Shown: positions 1-9,589 of the stretch, piece after piece
Layout of the letters: each line of letters opens with the position of its first letter
Numbering within the stretch: position 1 is the stretch's first letter
Assembly: GCA_030425395.1 (NCBI GenBank)
Contig: JAUIAS010000008.1
Span: 62,001 to 126,000, forward strand
Reading direction: 5' to 3'
DNA from: Alphaproteobacteria bacterium
Lineage (GTDB): Bacteria; Pseudomonadota; Alphaproteobacteria; Rhodobacterales; Rhodobacteraceae
Length of the DNA stretch: 64,000 nt
Position numbers and translations under genes: made by a program
The notes under the pieces: model-generated
The model's database searches: none
The model's input: the letters and a program-made list of their open reading frames with translations, nothing else
Told to the model about the DNA's origin: nothing

Positions 1-187
1 GGACATCGCAGGCATCGGAACGCCGGAACCCAAACTGCCTGTGCCCCTGTGCGCACGGGGTGTTCTTTCTTGCAGTCTGCCACCCGCTGGAACACTGTTC
101 CGAAAAAAGGCATTCTACTGCCACAAGGGTGGAATGACCCATCCAGCCATTTAGATTGAACATAAACCAACAGACCGGAGATGCAGC

Positions 188-1060
188 ATGACGGATACCT
201 ACGAGCCCCCCAAAGTGTGGACATGGGATCAGGAAAGCGGGGGACGCTTTGCCAGCATCAACCGGCCTATCGCAGGCGCGACCCACGACAAGGACCTGCC
301 AATCGGGAAACACCCACTACAGCTCTATTCCCTTGCCACACCCAATGGCGTCAAAGCGACTGTCATGCTCGAAGAGCTTTTGGCGCTGGGGCACACCGGG
401 GCTGAATATGACGCGTGGCTGATCAATATCGGGGAAGGCGATCAATTCGGATCCGGCTTTGTGGCGGCAAACCCCAATTCCAAGATCCCGGCCCTTATGG
501 ATCACACCACTGACCCGGCCACCCGTGTCTTTGAATCCGCCTCCATCCTTCTTTATCTGGCCGAAAAATTCGGGGAGTTCATTCCAACGGATGCCAGAGC
601 GCGCACCGAGTGCATGAGCTGGGTTTTCTGGCAAATGGGCAGTGCGCCGTATCTCGGCGGCGGATTTGGACATTTCTACGCCTATGCACCGGAAAAATGG
701 GAATACCCGATCAACCGCTTTGCAATGGAGGTCAAACGACAGCTTGACGTTCTGGACCGCGAACTGGCGGAAAATGAATTTATTGGCGGCCCTGATTATA
801 CGATTGCCGACATGGCCATTTGGCCGTGGTATGGTCAACTTGTTCTGGGGCGGCTCTATAGCGCGGCGGGATTTCTTGATGTGACCAGCTATGAAAACGT
901 CATGCGTTGGGCCAAACAGATTGATGCGCGGCCTGCCGTGCTGCGGGGCCGGATGGTCAACCGAGCCTTCGGTGAACCGTCCCTGCAACTACACGAACGC
1001 CACGACGCCAGCGATTTTGACACAAAGACCCAAGACAAGATCGCGCCTGCCGAAGAGTGA
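188..1060 (+). CDS. yghU: YghU-type glutathione S-transferase / disulfide-bond oxidoreductase
   Basis: A 290-residue cytosolic protein of the YghU/Ure2p-like glutathione transferase group. These enzymes bind two glutathiones and reduce small organic disulfides or hydroperoxides. The characteristic N-terminal extension (PPKVWTWDQESGGRFASINR) precedes a thioredoxin-like domain at about residues 40-130, with the glutathione-contacting TPNGVK stretch and an ESASILLYLAEK segment typical of the GST fold. An all-helical C-terminal domain follows, containing DYTIADMAIWPWY. The ATG is preceded by CGGAG about 8 bases upstream. It stands alone, convergent with the GMC oxidoreductase. Family assignment is firm; the substrate is not known. 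Confidence 0.9.
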   Translation: MTDTYEPPKVWTWDQESGGRFASINRPIAGATHDKDLPIGKHPLQLYSLATPNGVKATVMLEELLALGHTGAEYDAWLINIGEGDQFGSGFVAANPNSKIPALMDHTTDPATRVFESASILLYLAEKFGEFIPTDARARTECMSWVFWQMGSAPYLGGGFGHFYAYAPEKWEYPINRFAMEVKRQLDVLDRELAENEFIGGPDYTIADMAIWPWYGQLVLGRLYSAAGFLDVTSYENVMRWAKQIDARPAVLRGRMVNRAFGEPSLQLHERHDASDFDTKTQDKIAPAEE

Positions 1061-1081
1061 TCGGTCACGGCCGCGGGGGGG

Positions 1082-2674
1082 TTAAGCCCCCCGCGCATCC
1101 GCAAGGATCATATCCGCCGCTTTTTCGGCGATCATGATCGTGGGAGAGTTGGTATTGCCGCTCGTGATGCGCGGCATCACGCTGGCATCAACCACGCGCA
1201 ATCCACCCAAACCACGGAATTTCAACGTCCCATCCACTGGCGCGCTGTCATCTGTTCCCATCCGAACCGTACAGGTGGGGTGAAAGATCGTTGTGCCCAC
1301 GTCACCGGCCGCTCGGGCAAGATCTTCGTCACTGTCGCCAACAGGGCCGGGCTTGATCTCTTCGGGCCGATACCGCTGCATAGGTGACTGGGCCATAATC
1401 GCACGTGCCTGACGGATCGCAGATGCCGCGACCCGGCGATCCCCCTCTGCGGACAGGTAGTTGGGCGCGATACGCGGTGCCGCACGGTGATCGCCGGAAA
1501 CGATCGTCACGTTTCCCCGGCTTTGCGGACGCAAGTTGCAGACCGAGGCCGTGATCGCAGGAAAGTCATCAAGTGGTTCGCCAAAGGCATTCAACGACAA
1601 AGGTTGAACATGATATTGAAGGTCCGGCGTTTCCAGATCGGGGCGCGAACGGGCGAACGCGCCCAGCTGCGACGGCGACATTGACATCGGCCCGGTGCGG
1701 CGAAGCGCGTATTCCAGTCCGATCTTGGCCTTCCCCCACAGGGAATTTGCCAGCGTATTCAATGTCAGGGCATCGCTCAAACGCCATGCGCAACGCAATT
1801 GCAGGTGGTCTTGCAAATTCGCACCGACTTCTGGCGTATGGAGCCGAACATCGACCCCCACCTTTCGCAGCACATCTTCGGGACCGATCCCCGAAAGCTG
1901 AAGAATCTGAGGGCTGCCGATCGCGCCGGCAGACAGGATGACTTCTCGTCCGGCGCGGGCTTCTTTAAAACTACCCCCTTGTTCATATCGTACCCCGACA
2001 ACCCGTTTCCCATCGAACAACAGGCTTTGGACATGTGCGCGGGTTTCGACCTTTAACCCATCGGCTTTGGCGGTGCGCAGGAATGCCTTGGCCGTGTTGA
2101 TCCTCCAACCCGAGCGCTGATTGACGCGATAGTATCCCACGCCCTCGTTGTTGCCGGTGTTGAAATCGCTGACCCTTGGCAGGCCCCAAGCGGCCGCCGC
2201 ATCGGCCCAATCATCCAGCAAATCCCAGTGTAGGCGCTGGTTTTCAACCCGCCATTCGCCGCCTTCTCCGTGCAGATCGGATTCCCCTTCAACATAATCT
2301 TCGGACTTCTTGAAATAAGGAAGAACATCGTCCCAACCCCATCCGGCGAGGCCCATCTGCCGCCAGCCATCATAGTCAGCCGCTTGACCACGAATATACA
2401 ACATGCCGTTGATCGACGAACATCCACCCAACAGCTTGCCCCTTGGATATCCGAGGGACCGCCCGTTCAGACCTTTTTCCTCGGTCGTTCGAAACATCCA
2501 GTCAGTACGCGGATTACCGATGCAATAAAGGTAACCCATTGGAATATGGACCCAGTGATAGTTGTCCTTGCCGCCCGCTTCGAGCAAGAGCACCTTGTGG
2601 CCTGCTTCTCCCAGCCTCTTGGCCAGAACGCATCCGGCGCTACCGGCACCGACGATGATGAAATCCCACTGCAT
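1082..2674 (-). CDS. GMC-family FAD-dependent oxidoreductase (choline dehydrogenase-like)
   Basis: A 530-residue glucose-methanol-choline oxidoreductase. The N-terminal dinucleotide-binding motif GAGSAGCVLAKRLGEAG is followed by LLLEAGG, the second FAD motif PRGKLLGGCSSINGMLYIRG (near residue 80) and the C-terminal RVVDASVMPRITSGNTNSPT block that carries the flavin pyrophosphate contact. Such enzymes oxidise alcohols to aldehydes, passing electrons to a quinone or to oxygen. The substrate cannot be told from sequence: BetA, alkanol dehydrogenases and polyethylene-glycol dehydrogenases all look like this. It lies 21 bases downstream of the Lrp-type regulator on the same strand, so the two are probably co-transcribed. 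Confidence 0.88.
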   Translation of the reverse strand: MQWDFIIVGAGSAGCVLAKRLGEAGHKVLLLEAGGKDNYHWVHIPMGYLYCIGNPRTDWMFRTTEEKGLNGRSLGYPRGKLLGGCSSINGMLYIRGQAADYDGWRQMGLAGWGWDDVLPYFKKSEDYVEGESDLHGEGGEWRVENQRLHWDLLDDWADAAAAWGLPRVSDFNTGNNEGVGYYRVNQRSGWRINTAKAFLRTAKADGLKVETRAHVQSLLFDGKRVVGVRYEQGGSFKEARAGREVILSAGAIGSPQILQLSGIGPEDVLRKVGVDVRLHTPEVGANLQDHLQLRCAWRLSDALTLNTLANSLWGKAKIGLEYALRRTGPMSMSPSQLGAFARSRPDLETPDLQYHVQPLSLNAFGEPLDDFPAITASVCNLRPQSRGNVTIVSGDHRAAPRIAPNYLSAEGDRRVAASAIRQARAIMAQSPMQRYRPEEIKPGPVGDSDEDLARAAGDVGTTIFHPTCTVRMGTDDSAPVDGTLKFRGLGGLRVVDASVMPRITSGNTNSPTIMIAEKAADMILADARGA

Positions 2675-2695
2675 TCCGTTCCTCCCTGCCGCACC

Positions 2696-3154
2696 TTATA
2701 CTGGGAGGGCTGTTGTTTTGAAAACCGTGCGCAGCGCAAAGCTTGACTGCATTTGCGCAACTCCCGGCAACCGTGACAAATGCTGCCGGTGGATGCGGGC
2801 GAAATCTTCGGTATTTTCCGCAACCACCTTGAGAATGTAATCCGCCGTTCCCGCCATCAAGTGACATTCCAGAACATCCGGTATCCGCGAAACGGCTTTT
2901 TCAAAAGCGTCCAGAAGATCGTCAGCCTGTCCCTGCAACGTAATTTCGACAAACACCGTGGTGGACATACCCAATCGTCTGGCATCCACCAGCGCGACAT
3001 AATCACGGATATAGCCGTCCTTCTCCAGCCGCTGCACCCGTCGATGGCACGCCGATGGCGACAGGTTTACCTGTTCGGACAGTTCTGAATTGGACATGCG
3101 CCCGCGTTTTTGCAGCGCCGCCAAAATCTTTCTATCAATCGTGTCCAGCGCCAT
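2696..3154 (-). CDS. Lrp/AsnC-family transcriptional regulator
   Basis: A 152-residue leucine-responsive-type regulator. The N-terminal winged helix-turn-helix (LDTIDRKILAALQKRGRMSN, then LSPSACHRRVQRLEKDGYI) is followed by the RAM ligand-binding domain from about residue 65 (VFVEITLQGQ, then LMAGTADYILKVVAENTEDF). It is divergent from alanine dehydrogenase with a 136-base gap, the classic arrangement for an amino-acid-responsive activator of ald (AldR/BkdR type). Regulation of ald by alanine or another amino acid is therefore a good inference. The downstream GMC oxidoreductase may be a second target. Confidence 0.9.
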   Translation of the reverse strand: MALDTIDRKILAALQKRGRMSNSELSEQVNLSPSACHRRVQRLEKDGYIRDYVALVDARRLGMSTTVFVEITLQGQADDLLDAFEKAVSRIPDVLECHLMAGTADYILKVVAENTEDFARIHRQHLSRLPGVAQMQSSFALRTVFKTTALPV

Positions 3155-3290
3155 ATACGCAATTCCTTTGCGTCTTGCTTGGGTTCATTCGAATTCTGTC
3201 GCGCAAAGCATCAATGACACGCCCAGAGTTTTCAAGGAAATTGCGCGCCCTTTGCTGCATGCTGGATGACAGGGAACAAGGAGGATCACC

Positions 3291-4412
3291 ATGAAAATCG
3301 GCTGTCCAAAGGAAATCAAACCACAGGAATTTCGGGTAGGTCTTACCCCCAACGCCGCGAATGAGGCTATCTCTCATGGCCATGAGGTGATTGTTGAACG
3401 AGGTGCCGGAGCCGGGGCTGGCTTTGAAGACGCCAACTATGTTGCCGCAGGTGCCCGGATCGTGGATAGCGCCGAAGAGGTGTTTGCCACCGCCGACATG
3501 ATCGTCAAGGTCAAGGAACCTCAGGCAAGCGAACGCAAGATGCTGAGAGAAGGGCAGCTTTTGTTCACCTATTTGCACCTTGCCCCCGATCCCGAACAAA
3601 CCAGGGATCTGCTCGCTTCGGGCTGCACCGCAATTGCCTATGAAACCGTAACCGACGCCAATGGCGGCTTGCCGCTTCTGGCCCCCATGTCCGAAGTCGC
3701 CGGTCGGCTTGCCCCTCAGGTCGGTGCCTGGACGCTCCAAAAGGCCAACGGCGGGCGCGGTGTGCTGATGGGCGGTGTTCCCGGTGTCGGCCCGGCCCGC
3801 GTCGTAGTCATCGGCGGCGGTGTCGTTGGCACCCATGCGGCCCGGATCGCCGCAGGCATGGGCGCGGATGTGACCGTTCTCGATCGCTCTCTGCCGCGCC
3901 TGCGCTATCTTGATGACGTGTTCGGTGGTACGTTCAAGAATAGCTATGCAAGCGCGGGCAATACGGCCGAACTGGTGGCCGAGGCAGACATGGTTGTTGG
4001 CGCAGTTCTGATCCCCGGTGCCGCGGCCCCCAAGCTTGTCACCCGGGACCAACTATCGACCATGAAGCCGGGCGCGGCCATTGTGGACGTGGCGATTGAT
4101 CAGGGCGGTTGCTTTGAAACATCACGCGCGACGACCCATCAGGATCCGATCTATGATGTGGACGGCATCATGCACTATTGCGTGGCCAACATGCCCGGAG
4201 CCGTCGCACGAACCTCAACCATTGCACTCGGCAATGCGACGATGCCTTTCATGCTGGCGCTTGCTGACAAGGGATGGCGTCAGGCGTGCGCTGACGATCC
4301 ACATCTTTTGAACGGCTTGAATGTTCATGCGGGCGAGTTGACCTATTACGCTGTTGGCAAGGCTTTGGGCATCGACGTGTTGTCCCCACAGCTCGCCCTG
4401 AAAACCGCCTAA
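3291..4412 (+). CDS. ald: Alanine dehydrogenase
   Basis: A 373-residue NAD-dependent alanine dehydrogenase catalysing reversible L-alanine + NAD + water to pyruvate + ammonia + NADH. It begins [20 protein letters not shown], with the conserved Arg15 of the pyruvate site. It carries KVKEPQ and [10 protein letters not shown] with the catalytic Lys/His region, and the Rossmann loop [21 protein letters not shown] at about 170-190. [20 protein letters not shown] matches the family. Full length for the family. A strong ribosome binding site AAGGAGG precedes the ATG. Expression is probably controlled by the divergent Lrp-type regulator. Confidence 0.96.
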   Translation: MKIGCPKEIKPQEFRVGLTPNAANEAISHGHEVIVERGAGAGAGFEDANYVAAGARIVDSAEEVFATADMIVKVKEPQASERKMLREGQLLFTYLHLAPDPEQTRDLLASGCTAIAYETVTDANGGLPLLAPMSEVAGRLAPQVGAWTLQKANGGRGVLMGGVPGVGPARVVVIGGGVVGTHAARIAAGMGADVTVLDRSLPRLRYLDDVFGGTFKNSYASAGNTAELVAEADMVVGAVLIPGAAAPKLVTRDQLSTMKPGAAIVDVAIDQGGCFETSRATTHQDPIYDVDGIMHYCVANMPGAVARTSTIALGNATMPFMLALADKGWRQACADDPHLLNGLNVHAGELTYYAVGKALGIDVLSPQLALKTA

Positions 4413-4423
4413 GAACAGCAAAG

Positions 4424-4449
4424 GCAAAGCGTCGGTCTCGGCGCTTTGC
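4424..4449. terminator. Weak stem-loop between convergent ald and cation exporter
   Basis: An 8-bp perfect inverted repeat (GCAAAGCG / CGCTTTGC) with a 10-base loop lies in the short gap between the two convergent genes and touches the stop codon of the exporter. It has no clear T tract on either side, so it is only a plausible bidirectional terminator. Confidence 0.4.
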
Positions 4450-5336
4450 TATAGAACGACAATACCTTCATGCTTGGCCTTGTGATCAGGCTCCACATGG
4501 ATCGTGACAGTGCATTGCGCGATATCTTCCTTGAGCGCACCTTCGATCCTGTCGCAAATGTCATGGGCTGCTTCGACGGTCATTTCACTTGGCACGACAA
4601 GGTGAAAGTCTACGAAAGTTGCAGCCCCTGCATGTCGCGCGCGCAGGTCATGCGCTTCGACCGCACCGCGGGCGTTTGCGGAAATCAGGCTGCGCATCCG
4701 CGCGAGATCTTCTTCGGGCACGCTTTCGTCCATCAACCCGCCCACGCTTGATCGGATCACGCTCCAACCCGACCAGAGGATATTCAGCGCCACAAACGCC
4801 GCTAAAACCGGATCGAGCCAATGCAAACCGGTCAACACCGCTGCCGCCACGCCCACGGCAACCCCGACCGAAGAAACCACATCTGACAACAGATGCCGCC
4901 CGTCGGCCGCCAACGCCGGCGATCTCAGCGCCCTGCCCTGCCGCAACAACAACACGCACCAGCCGCCGTTGATCGCGCTGGCAAACAGATTCACCCCCAG
5001 CCCGGCCCACGGCTCTGACAATGCCACCGGATCGCGCAATGCCGCCCAAGCCGCTTGCAGGATCACAAAGGCGGCAATGACGATCATCACACCTTCGAGT
5101 ACGGCACTGAAATATTCGGCTTTGTGATGGCCAAACGGATGATCATCGTCCGCCGGGCGCTGCGCATAGCCCACTGCCAACAACACGGCGATGGCTGTCG
5201 CCACGTTCACCGTGCTTTCCAACGCATCCGAAAACAGCGCGACAGAGCCTGTCATCCACCAGGCAAGCGTCTTGATCCCGAGGACGAGAACGCCAACGAA
5301 GAGACTGCCATACGCAATTTTCATGGCCTTGGACAT
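4449..5336 (-). CDS. Cation diffusion facilitator (divalent metal/proton antiporter)
   Basis: A 295-residue inner-membrane CDF exporter for Zn2+, Fe2+ or similar ions. Six membrane segments occupy about residues 8-205. The TM2 segment reads LFSDALESTVNVATA and TM5 reads ADGRHLLSDVVSS, which supplies the H/D metal-site pair. A histidine-bearing loop PADDDHPFGHHKAEYF follows TM2, as in the family. The C-terminal cytoplasmic ferredoxin-like domain (VEAHDLRARHAG, then FHLVVPSEMTVEAAHDICDRIE) ends with IHVEPD. Metal specificity cannot be settled from the sequence. Confidence 0.9.
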   Translation of the reverse strand: MSKAMKIAYGSLFVGVLVLGIKTLAWWMTGSVALFSDALESTVNVATAIAVLLAVGYAQRPADDDHPFGHHKAEYFSAVLEGVMIVIAAFVILQAAWAALRDPVALSEPWAGLGVNLFASAINGGWCVLLLRQGRALRSPALAADGRHLLSDVVSSVGVAVGVAAAVLTGLHWLDPVLAAFVALNILWSGWSVIRSSVGGLMDESVPEEDLARMRSLISANARGAVEAHDLRARHAGAATFVDFHLVVPSEMTVEAAHDICDRIEGALKEDIAQCTVTIHVEPDHKAKHEGIVVL

Positions 5337-5425
5337 GGCCGCTCTCCGGGGACGGTTTTCTCAGGGTGCCGCGCCTGATAACGCAGGAACACGCAGCGGC
5401 GCAACCGCCACCACGTGTATAGATG

Positions 5426-5863
5426 TTATCCTCGATCTTTAAGCGCGTCGCGGATTTCCAGAAGCACATCAAGCTCGGACGGGCCTTTCGGGGCTTCTGG
5501 TTCCGGCGTGGCGGCAGCTTCTTCACGTTCAGCCGCCTCCTTGATCCGGTTGACAGTGCGCACCAACATGAACACGACAAATGCGATGATAAAGAAATTG
5601 ATCACCGCCATGATAAACGTGCCGACGGCAAAAACCGGTGCTCCGGCTTCCTTGGCGGCCTCGATGGATGCATAGCTGTTGCCATCCAGAACATAGAACC
5701 AGCCCGAAAAATCCAACCCGCCCGTAAACAGTGCAATCAGCGGGTTAAAGATATCGCCGACCAGCGATTTGACGATGGCCGTGAATGCAGCACCGATGAT
5801 GATGCCGACAGCCATGTCCATGACGTTGCCTTTGGCGATAAACGCCTTGAATTCCTGAAGCAT
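5426..5863 (-). CDS. mscL: Large-conductance mechanosensitive channel
   Basis: A 145-residue MscL, the homopentameric inner-membrane safety valve opened by membrane tension on hypo-osmotic shock. It starts with the family's amphipathic helix ([20 protein letters not shown]) leading into TM1 ([18 protein letters not shown]). After the periplasmic loop comes TM2 ([23 protein letters not shown]) and a charged C-terminal helix. An in-frame upstream ATG would add 16 residues unlike any MscL, so the internal ATG preceded by a GGGGAAGA-like site was chosen. Confidence 0.95.
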   Translation of the reverse strand: MLQEFKAFIAKGNVMDMAVGIIIGAAFTAIVKSLVGDIFNPLIALFTGGLDFSGWFYVLDGNSYASIEAAKEAGAPVFAVGTFIMAVINFFIIAFVVFMLVRTVNRIKEAAEREEAAATPEPEAPKGPSELDVLLEIRDALKDRG

Positions 5864-5981
5864 CTCTTCCCCCCTTGGTTTCGCGCACCATTTCTGTGCG
5901 TTAGCTTCCAAGAGTTACCAGATTTGCGGGAAAATCAACTTTCGTTTCTCGCGGCGGGCCGATCTTGGACATCTTGCGGCC

Positions 5982-6539
5982 CTACAGTATGTAATCGCCA
6001 CGATCCAACGCCTGTTGAAGCGGCCTGTCAAACCCAACAATGCCCGCGCGCAGGGGCCGGTCCTGATTTCTCCAACCTCCATAGGCCATTGCAATTGGAC
6101 CGTTCAGGGCAACCCAAGCCATGAGATCGCAAAACAGCCCCGTCACCCGATCCTGCTGTTCACGGGTGCGAAATCCTGAATTAGCGGAAATCTCTTCGAC
6201 CATATGCCCGGAACCGTCCATGATGCGCCAGGTAAACGAACTTCTGATTTCCGAGATCACCACGTCCAAATGCGGGTTCCGGGTTTGGAGGTTTTCCAGT
6301 TCATCCGTGTCCAACATAGTGGATGCATCCGGTCGCGAGAAAATCCACCTCTCGCCGTCACAACAAAACAGGAATGCCTCAGTATCCCGGAACAGGGGCG
6401 GCATGAAACAGATCCAGACATCCGGGTCGGTTGTTCGGATCGTCGGGGCCTCGTAAGGGGAGCCGCGATCGCGGTAGTCCATCCAGAAACTCAGCCCTTC
6501 CGGTGTCTTGTAGACCGCAATATTTGGCGAAGGCCCCAT
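5982..6539 (-). CDS. Hypothetical protein (185 aa) coupled to ytoQ
   Basis: A 185-residue soluble protein that I do not recognise. It has no signal peptide or membrane segment. It is rich in Trp, Asp and Arg, with blocks such as PDVWICFMPPLFRDTEAF and LFCDLMAWVALNGPIAMAYGG. Its start codon overlaps the stop codon of the YtoQ-family gene by one base (TAATG), so translation is probably coupled and the two may act together. The downstream neighbour is mscL on the same strand, about 118 bases away. Confidence 0.65.
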   Translation of the reverse strand: MGPSPNIAVYKTPEGLSFWMDYRDRGSPYEAPTIRTTDPDVWICFMPPLFRDTEAFLFCCDGERWIFSRPDASTMLDTDELENLQTRNPHLDVVISEIRSSFTWRIMDGSGHMVEEISANSGFRTREQQDRVTGLFCDLMAWVALNGPIAMAYGGWRNQDRPLRAGIVGFDRPLQQALDRGDYIL

Positions 6540-6988
6540 TAAACTGGCAAAGCACCAGTCAGGACATAACGCAGTATCTGAACAACTTGTTCGGGCCGTT
6601 CAGCCACGGCGAGCGCAGCCGCGTCCACTTCCTTGAGTGCGTGGGCATGTTCAGGACCATGCAACACGATCAGGGATTTCCCCAATGCCGCCGCATAGCC
6701 CGCATCAAAAGCCGCATTCCATTGTTTGTATTTTTCACCAAACCGCACAACGACCACATCCGCATCGGCAATGCCCTTGCGGGTGCGGATCGCATTAACC
6801 TTAGCGCCCTTGTTGTCATGCCAAAACTTGTTGTTCTCGGCCCCAAGGATCGCGACACCGCAATCATCGCTGGCATCATGATCCGTCACCGGGCTGTCAA
6901 AGCTAACGTCAAGATCCTGCGATCCTGTCACGATCTGTTCACGCCAATCGGTGTGAATTTCACCGGAAAGATAAACCCTGAGCGTCAT
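6539..6988 (-). CDS. YtoQ-family protein
   Basis: A 149-residue protein matching the YtoQ family, a small nucleoside 2-deoxyribosyltransferase-like alpha/beta fold of unproven function. Recognisable features are the start RVYLSGEIHTDWREQI, the central SPVTDHDASDD and the stretch ADVVVVRFGEKYKQWNAAFD followed by GYAAALGKSLIVLH. Those last two resemble the substrate loop of nucleoside deoxyribosyltransferases. It lies downstream of pheT on the same strand and overlaps the next hypothetical gene by one base. Confidence 0.8.
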   Translation of the reverse strand: MTLRVYLSGEIHTDWREQIVTGSQDLDVSFDSPVTDHDASDDCGVAILGAENNKFWHDNKGAKVNAIRTRKGIADADVVVVRFGEKYKQWNAAFDAGYAAALGKSLIVLHGPEHAHALKEVDAAALAVAERPEQVVQILRYVLTGALPV

Positions 6989-7063
6989 ACCATTTCTCCT
7001 ATGTTCGGCACCAAGGCCAGCGGATCGGGGAAACCGTTCCCAGCCCCCGCTACCGTTGGCGGA

Positions 7064-9463
7064 TCACCCCCGCAGAGCGCCGCCCGTTGCCTTGCCGACC
7101 TTTTCGACAATCTTCTTCGAAACCGCTTCAATATCGGCGTCCTTCAAGGTTTTGCCACGCGGCTGCAGGCGCACCGTAACGGCAAGGGATTTCTTGCCCT
7201 CACCAAGACTGCCACCGATAAATTCGTCGAACACGCGCACGCTTTCGATCAAGCCCTTGTCAGCCCCGGCGGCCGCATTGATCAGCGTCAACGCATCAAC
7301 CCCTTCATCAACGACAAAGGCAAAGTCACGTTCAACCGCTTGAAGATCGCTGATCTCCAGGGCGGCACGCGTAGCACCGGCTGATTTGCGTGGCAGAGGC
7401 ACTTCTTCGGGCCAGATAGTAAAAGCCACCGCGCCGCCCTTGATATCCAGCGCCTTGAGAACCTTGGGATGCAATTCGCCAAAAACGCCCAAGACCTTCT
7501 TGGGGCCAAGACAAATACGCCCGTGACGGCCCGGATGCCACCACCCTTCGCCTCCACGCAGAATTTGAACCTTGGACGGGGCACCGATAGCCGAAAGGAT
7601 TGCTTCTGCGTCCGCCTTGGCATCGAAAACATCTATCGCCCGGCTGGCACCGTGCACATCCTTGGGCCCGTTCCGGCCCACGAGGATACCTGCGATTTCG
7701 GCGCGCTGCTCGCCGGGTTCGCCGCCGGTGAAGACCGGGCCGACCTCAAACAGCGCCAGATCCATGAAACCCCGCGCCTGATTGCGGGCTGCAGCCTGCA
7801 ACAAGCCCGGAAGCAACGAGGGGCGCATATGGCTCATCTCGGAACTGATCGGATTTTCCAGCATCGTCGCAGCGTCACCGCCACCAAACAACCCGGCGCT
7901 ATCACTGTCGATAAAGCTGTAGGTCACGCATTCGTTGTAGCCCATCGCCGCCGCCGAACGCCGCGCCATTGCCTCGCGGCGCTGTTTGGGCGTCATCACT
8001 GGCTTGGGAATGCCTGCGGTTACACGAGCAAGGGGTACGCCCTCAAGCTTGGTCAGCGATGCAATCCGCGCGACCTCTTCAACAAGATCGGCTTCGCCCT
8101 GAACGTCGGGCCGCCAGCTGGGCACATGGGCCATGTTCCCCTCGAGCCGAAACCCAAGCCGCGTCAATGTCTGGCGCTGTTCGCTTTCGGGAATCGACAT
8201 GCCAACCAAGGATTGAAGGCGCGCGGAATCCAGTTTGAAGGCGCGCGCATGTTTGGGCACCTCACCCGCGATAACGACGTCTGACGCCTCGCCTCCGCAC
8301 AGATCAAGGATCATCTGCGTAGCCGCTTCGAGGCCCGGCAAAGTGAATTCCGGATCGACACCGCGTTCGAACCGGTAACGCGCATCGGAGTTGATCTTGA
8401 GCGCCCGACCGCCCAGAGCGATCTGAACGTGATCCCAATACGCGCTTTCCAGGAACACATTCACCGTCTCTTCGGTAACGCCGGTTTCGGCCCCACCCAT
8501 GATCCCCGCGATGCTCTCAACGCCGTTGTCGTCGGAAATCGCGATCATACCGGGCTGAAAACGATAGGTCTTGTCGTCCAGCGCGGTGATCGTCTCGTCC
8601 CCCTTGGCGCGATGAACACGAAGCCCGCCGTTGACCTTGTCCGCGTCAAACACGTGCAGCGGGCGATTGCGGTCAAAGGTGAAGAAATTGGTGACATCCA
8701 CCAAGGCCGAAATCGGACGCAGGCCGATGGCGCGCAAGCGATCCTGAAGCCATTTCGGCGACGGTTTGTTGGTCACGCCACGGATCAGACGGCCCGCGAA
8801 CATCGGGCAACCGTCGCGCGTATCTTCATCAATCGTCACCGTGATCGGACAGGGAAACTGTCCTTCGACCCCTTCAATCGGTTTCGTGCGCAGCGTGCCC
8901 AGCCCGCGCGCGGCCAGATCGCGTGCGATACCTTCCACGCCCAGCGCGTCCGGGCGGTTCGGAGTAATTGCAATTTCGATCACCGGATCGACCTTGGCTG
9001 GATCGTTTTCGGCCAGCCAGTCCACGAACCGTTCACCGACCTCGCCCGAGGGCAATTCGATGATGCCGTCGTGTTCGTCAGACAATTCCATCTCGCGTTC
9101 GGAAGCCATCATGCCGTAGCTTTCGATGCCACGGATCTTGCCCACGCCGATCGTCGTGTCGATGCCCGGCACATAAACGCCCGGCTTGGCGACGACGACG
9201 GTGATCCCTTCACGGGCATTCGGCGCGCCGCAGATAATCTGCAATTCGCCTTCGTCGGTGGCCACCTTGCACACCCGCAGCTTGTCAGCATCCGGGTGCT
9301 TTTCAGCATGCAACACCCTGCCGATTGTAAAGTCGGCCAGCCGTTCGGCCGGATTTTCAATCCCTTCGACCTCAAGCCCGAGATCGGTCAGGGTTTCGGC
9401 AATCTCGTCCACGGATGCGTCAGTATCGAGATGAGTCTTGAGCCAGGAGAGCGTGAATTTCAT
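7064..9463 (-). CDS. pheT: Phenylalanyl-tRNA synthetase beta subunit
   Basis: A 799-residue beta subunit of the (alpha-beta)2 PheRS. It starts MKFTLSWLKTHL. The EMAP/tRNA-binding domain follows at about 40-150 (LRVCKVATDEGELQIICGAPNAREG), then the B3/B4 editing domain, B5, the catalytic-like core and a C-terminal anticodon-binding FDX-ACB domain (VERDFAFVVDE, then FIGGSLGEGKKSLAVTVRLQ). An in-frame ATG eight codons upstream exists, but MKFTLSWL is the family's start. It is transcribed after pheS across a 126-base gap that holds two strong stem-loops. Confidence 0.97.
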   Translation of the reverse strand: MKFTLSWLKTHLDTDASVDEIAETLTDLGLEVEGIENPAERLADFTIGRVLHAEKHPDADKLRVCKVATDEGELQIICGAPNAREGITVVVAKPGVYVPGIDTTIGVGKIRGIESYGMMASEREMELSDEHDGIIELPSGEVGERFVDWLAENDPAKVDPVIEIAITPNRPDALGVEGIARDLAARGLGTLRTKPIEGVEGQFPCPITVTIDEDTRDGCPMFAGRLIRGVTNKPSPKWLQDRLRAIGLRPISALVDVTNFFTFDRNRPLHVFDADKVNGGLRVHRAKGDETITALDDKTYRFQPGMIAISDDNGVESIAGIMGGAETGVTEETVNVFLESAYWDHVQIALGGRALKINSDARYRFERGVDPEFTLPGLEAATQMILDLCGGEASDVVIAGEVPKHARAFKLDSARLQSLVGMSIPESEQRQTLTRLGFRLEGNMAHVPSWRPDVQGEADLVEEVARIASLTKLEGVPLARVTAGIPKPVMTPKQRREAMARRSAAAMGYNECVTYSFIDSDSAGLFGGGDAATMLENPISSEMSHMRPSLLPGLLQAAARNQARGFMDLALFEVGPVFTGGEPGEQRAEIAGILVGRNGPKDVHGASRAIDVFDAKADAEAILSAIGAPSKVQILRGGEGWWHPGRHGRICLGPKKVLGVFGELHPKVLKALDIKGGAVAFTIWPEEVPLPRKSAGATRAALEISDLQAVERDFAFVVDEGVDALTLINAAAGADKGLIESVRVFDEFIGGSLGEGKKSLAVTVRLQPRGKTLKDADIEAVSKKIVEKVGKATGGALRG

Positions 9464-9535
9464 CGTTTCAATCCTCTTTCGCGGCAAGGGGCACGCGTAT
9501 CGCGCGATGCGCCCGGCCCGAGGGTGGGTGCGGAA

Positions 9536-9587
9536 CGCGCCCGCCCATGGGGGCGGGTCGGGCGCGTCGCGGGATATGCATCCCGCG
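9536..9587 (-). other. Pair of GC-rich stem-loops between pheS and pheT
   Basis: Directly after the pheS stop codon is a perfect 8-bp stem with a four-base loop (CGCGGGAT ATGC ATCCCGCG, bases 9568-9587). A larger GC stem follows in the direction of transcription (CGCGCCCGCCC against GGGCGGG and GGGCGCG, bases 9536-9566, with a 5-base bulge). No T tract follows, so these look like mRNA-stability or processing hairpins, or an attenuating structure, rather than a classical terminator. Confidence 0.6.
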
Positions 9588-9589
9588 GA

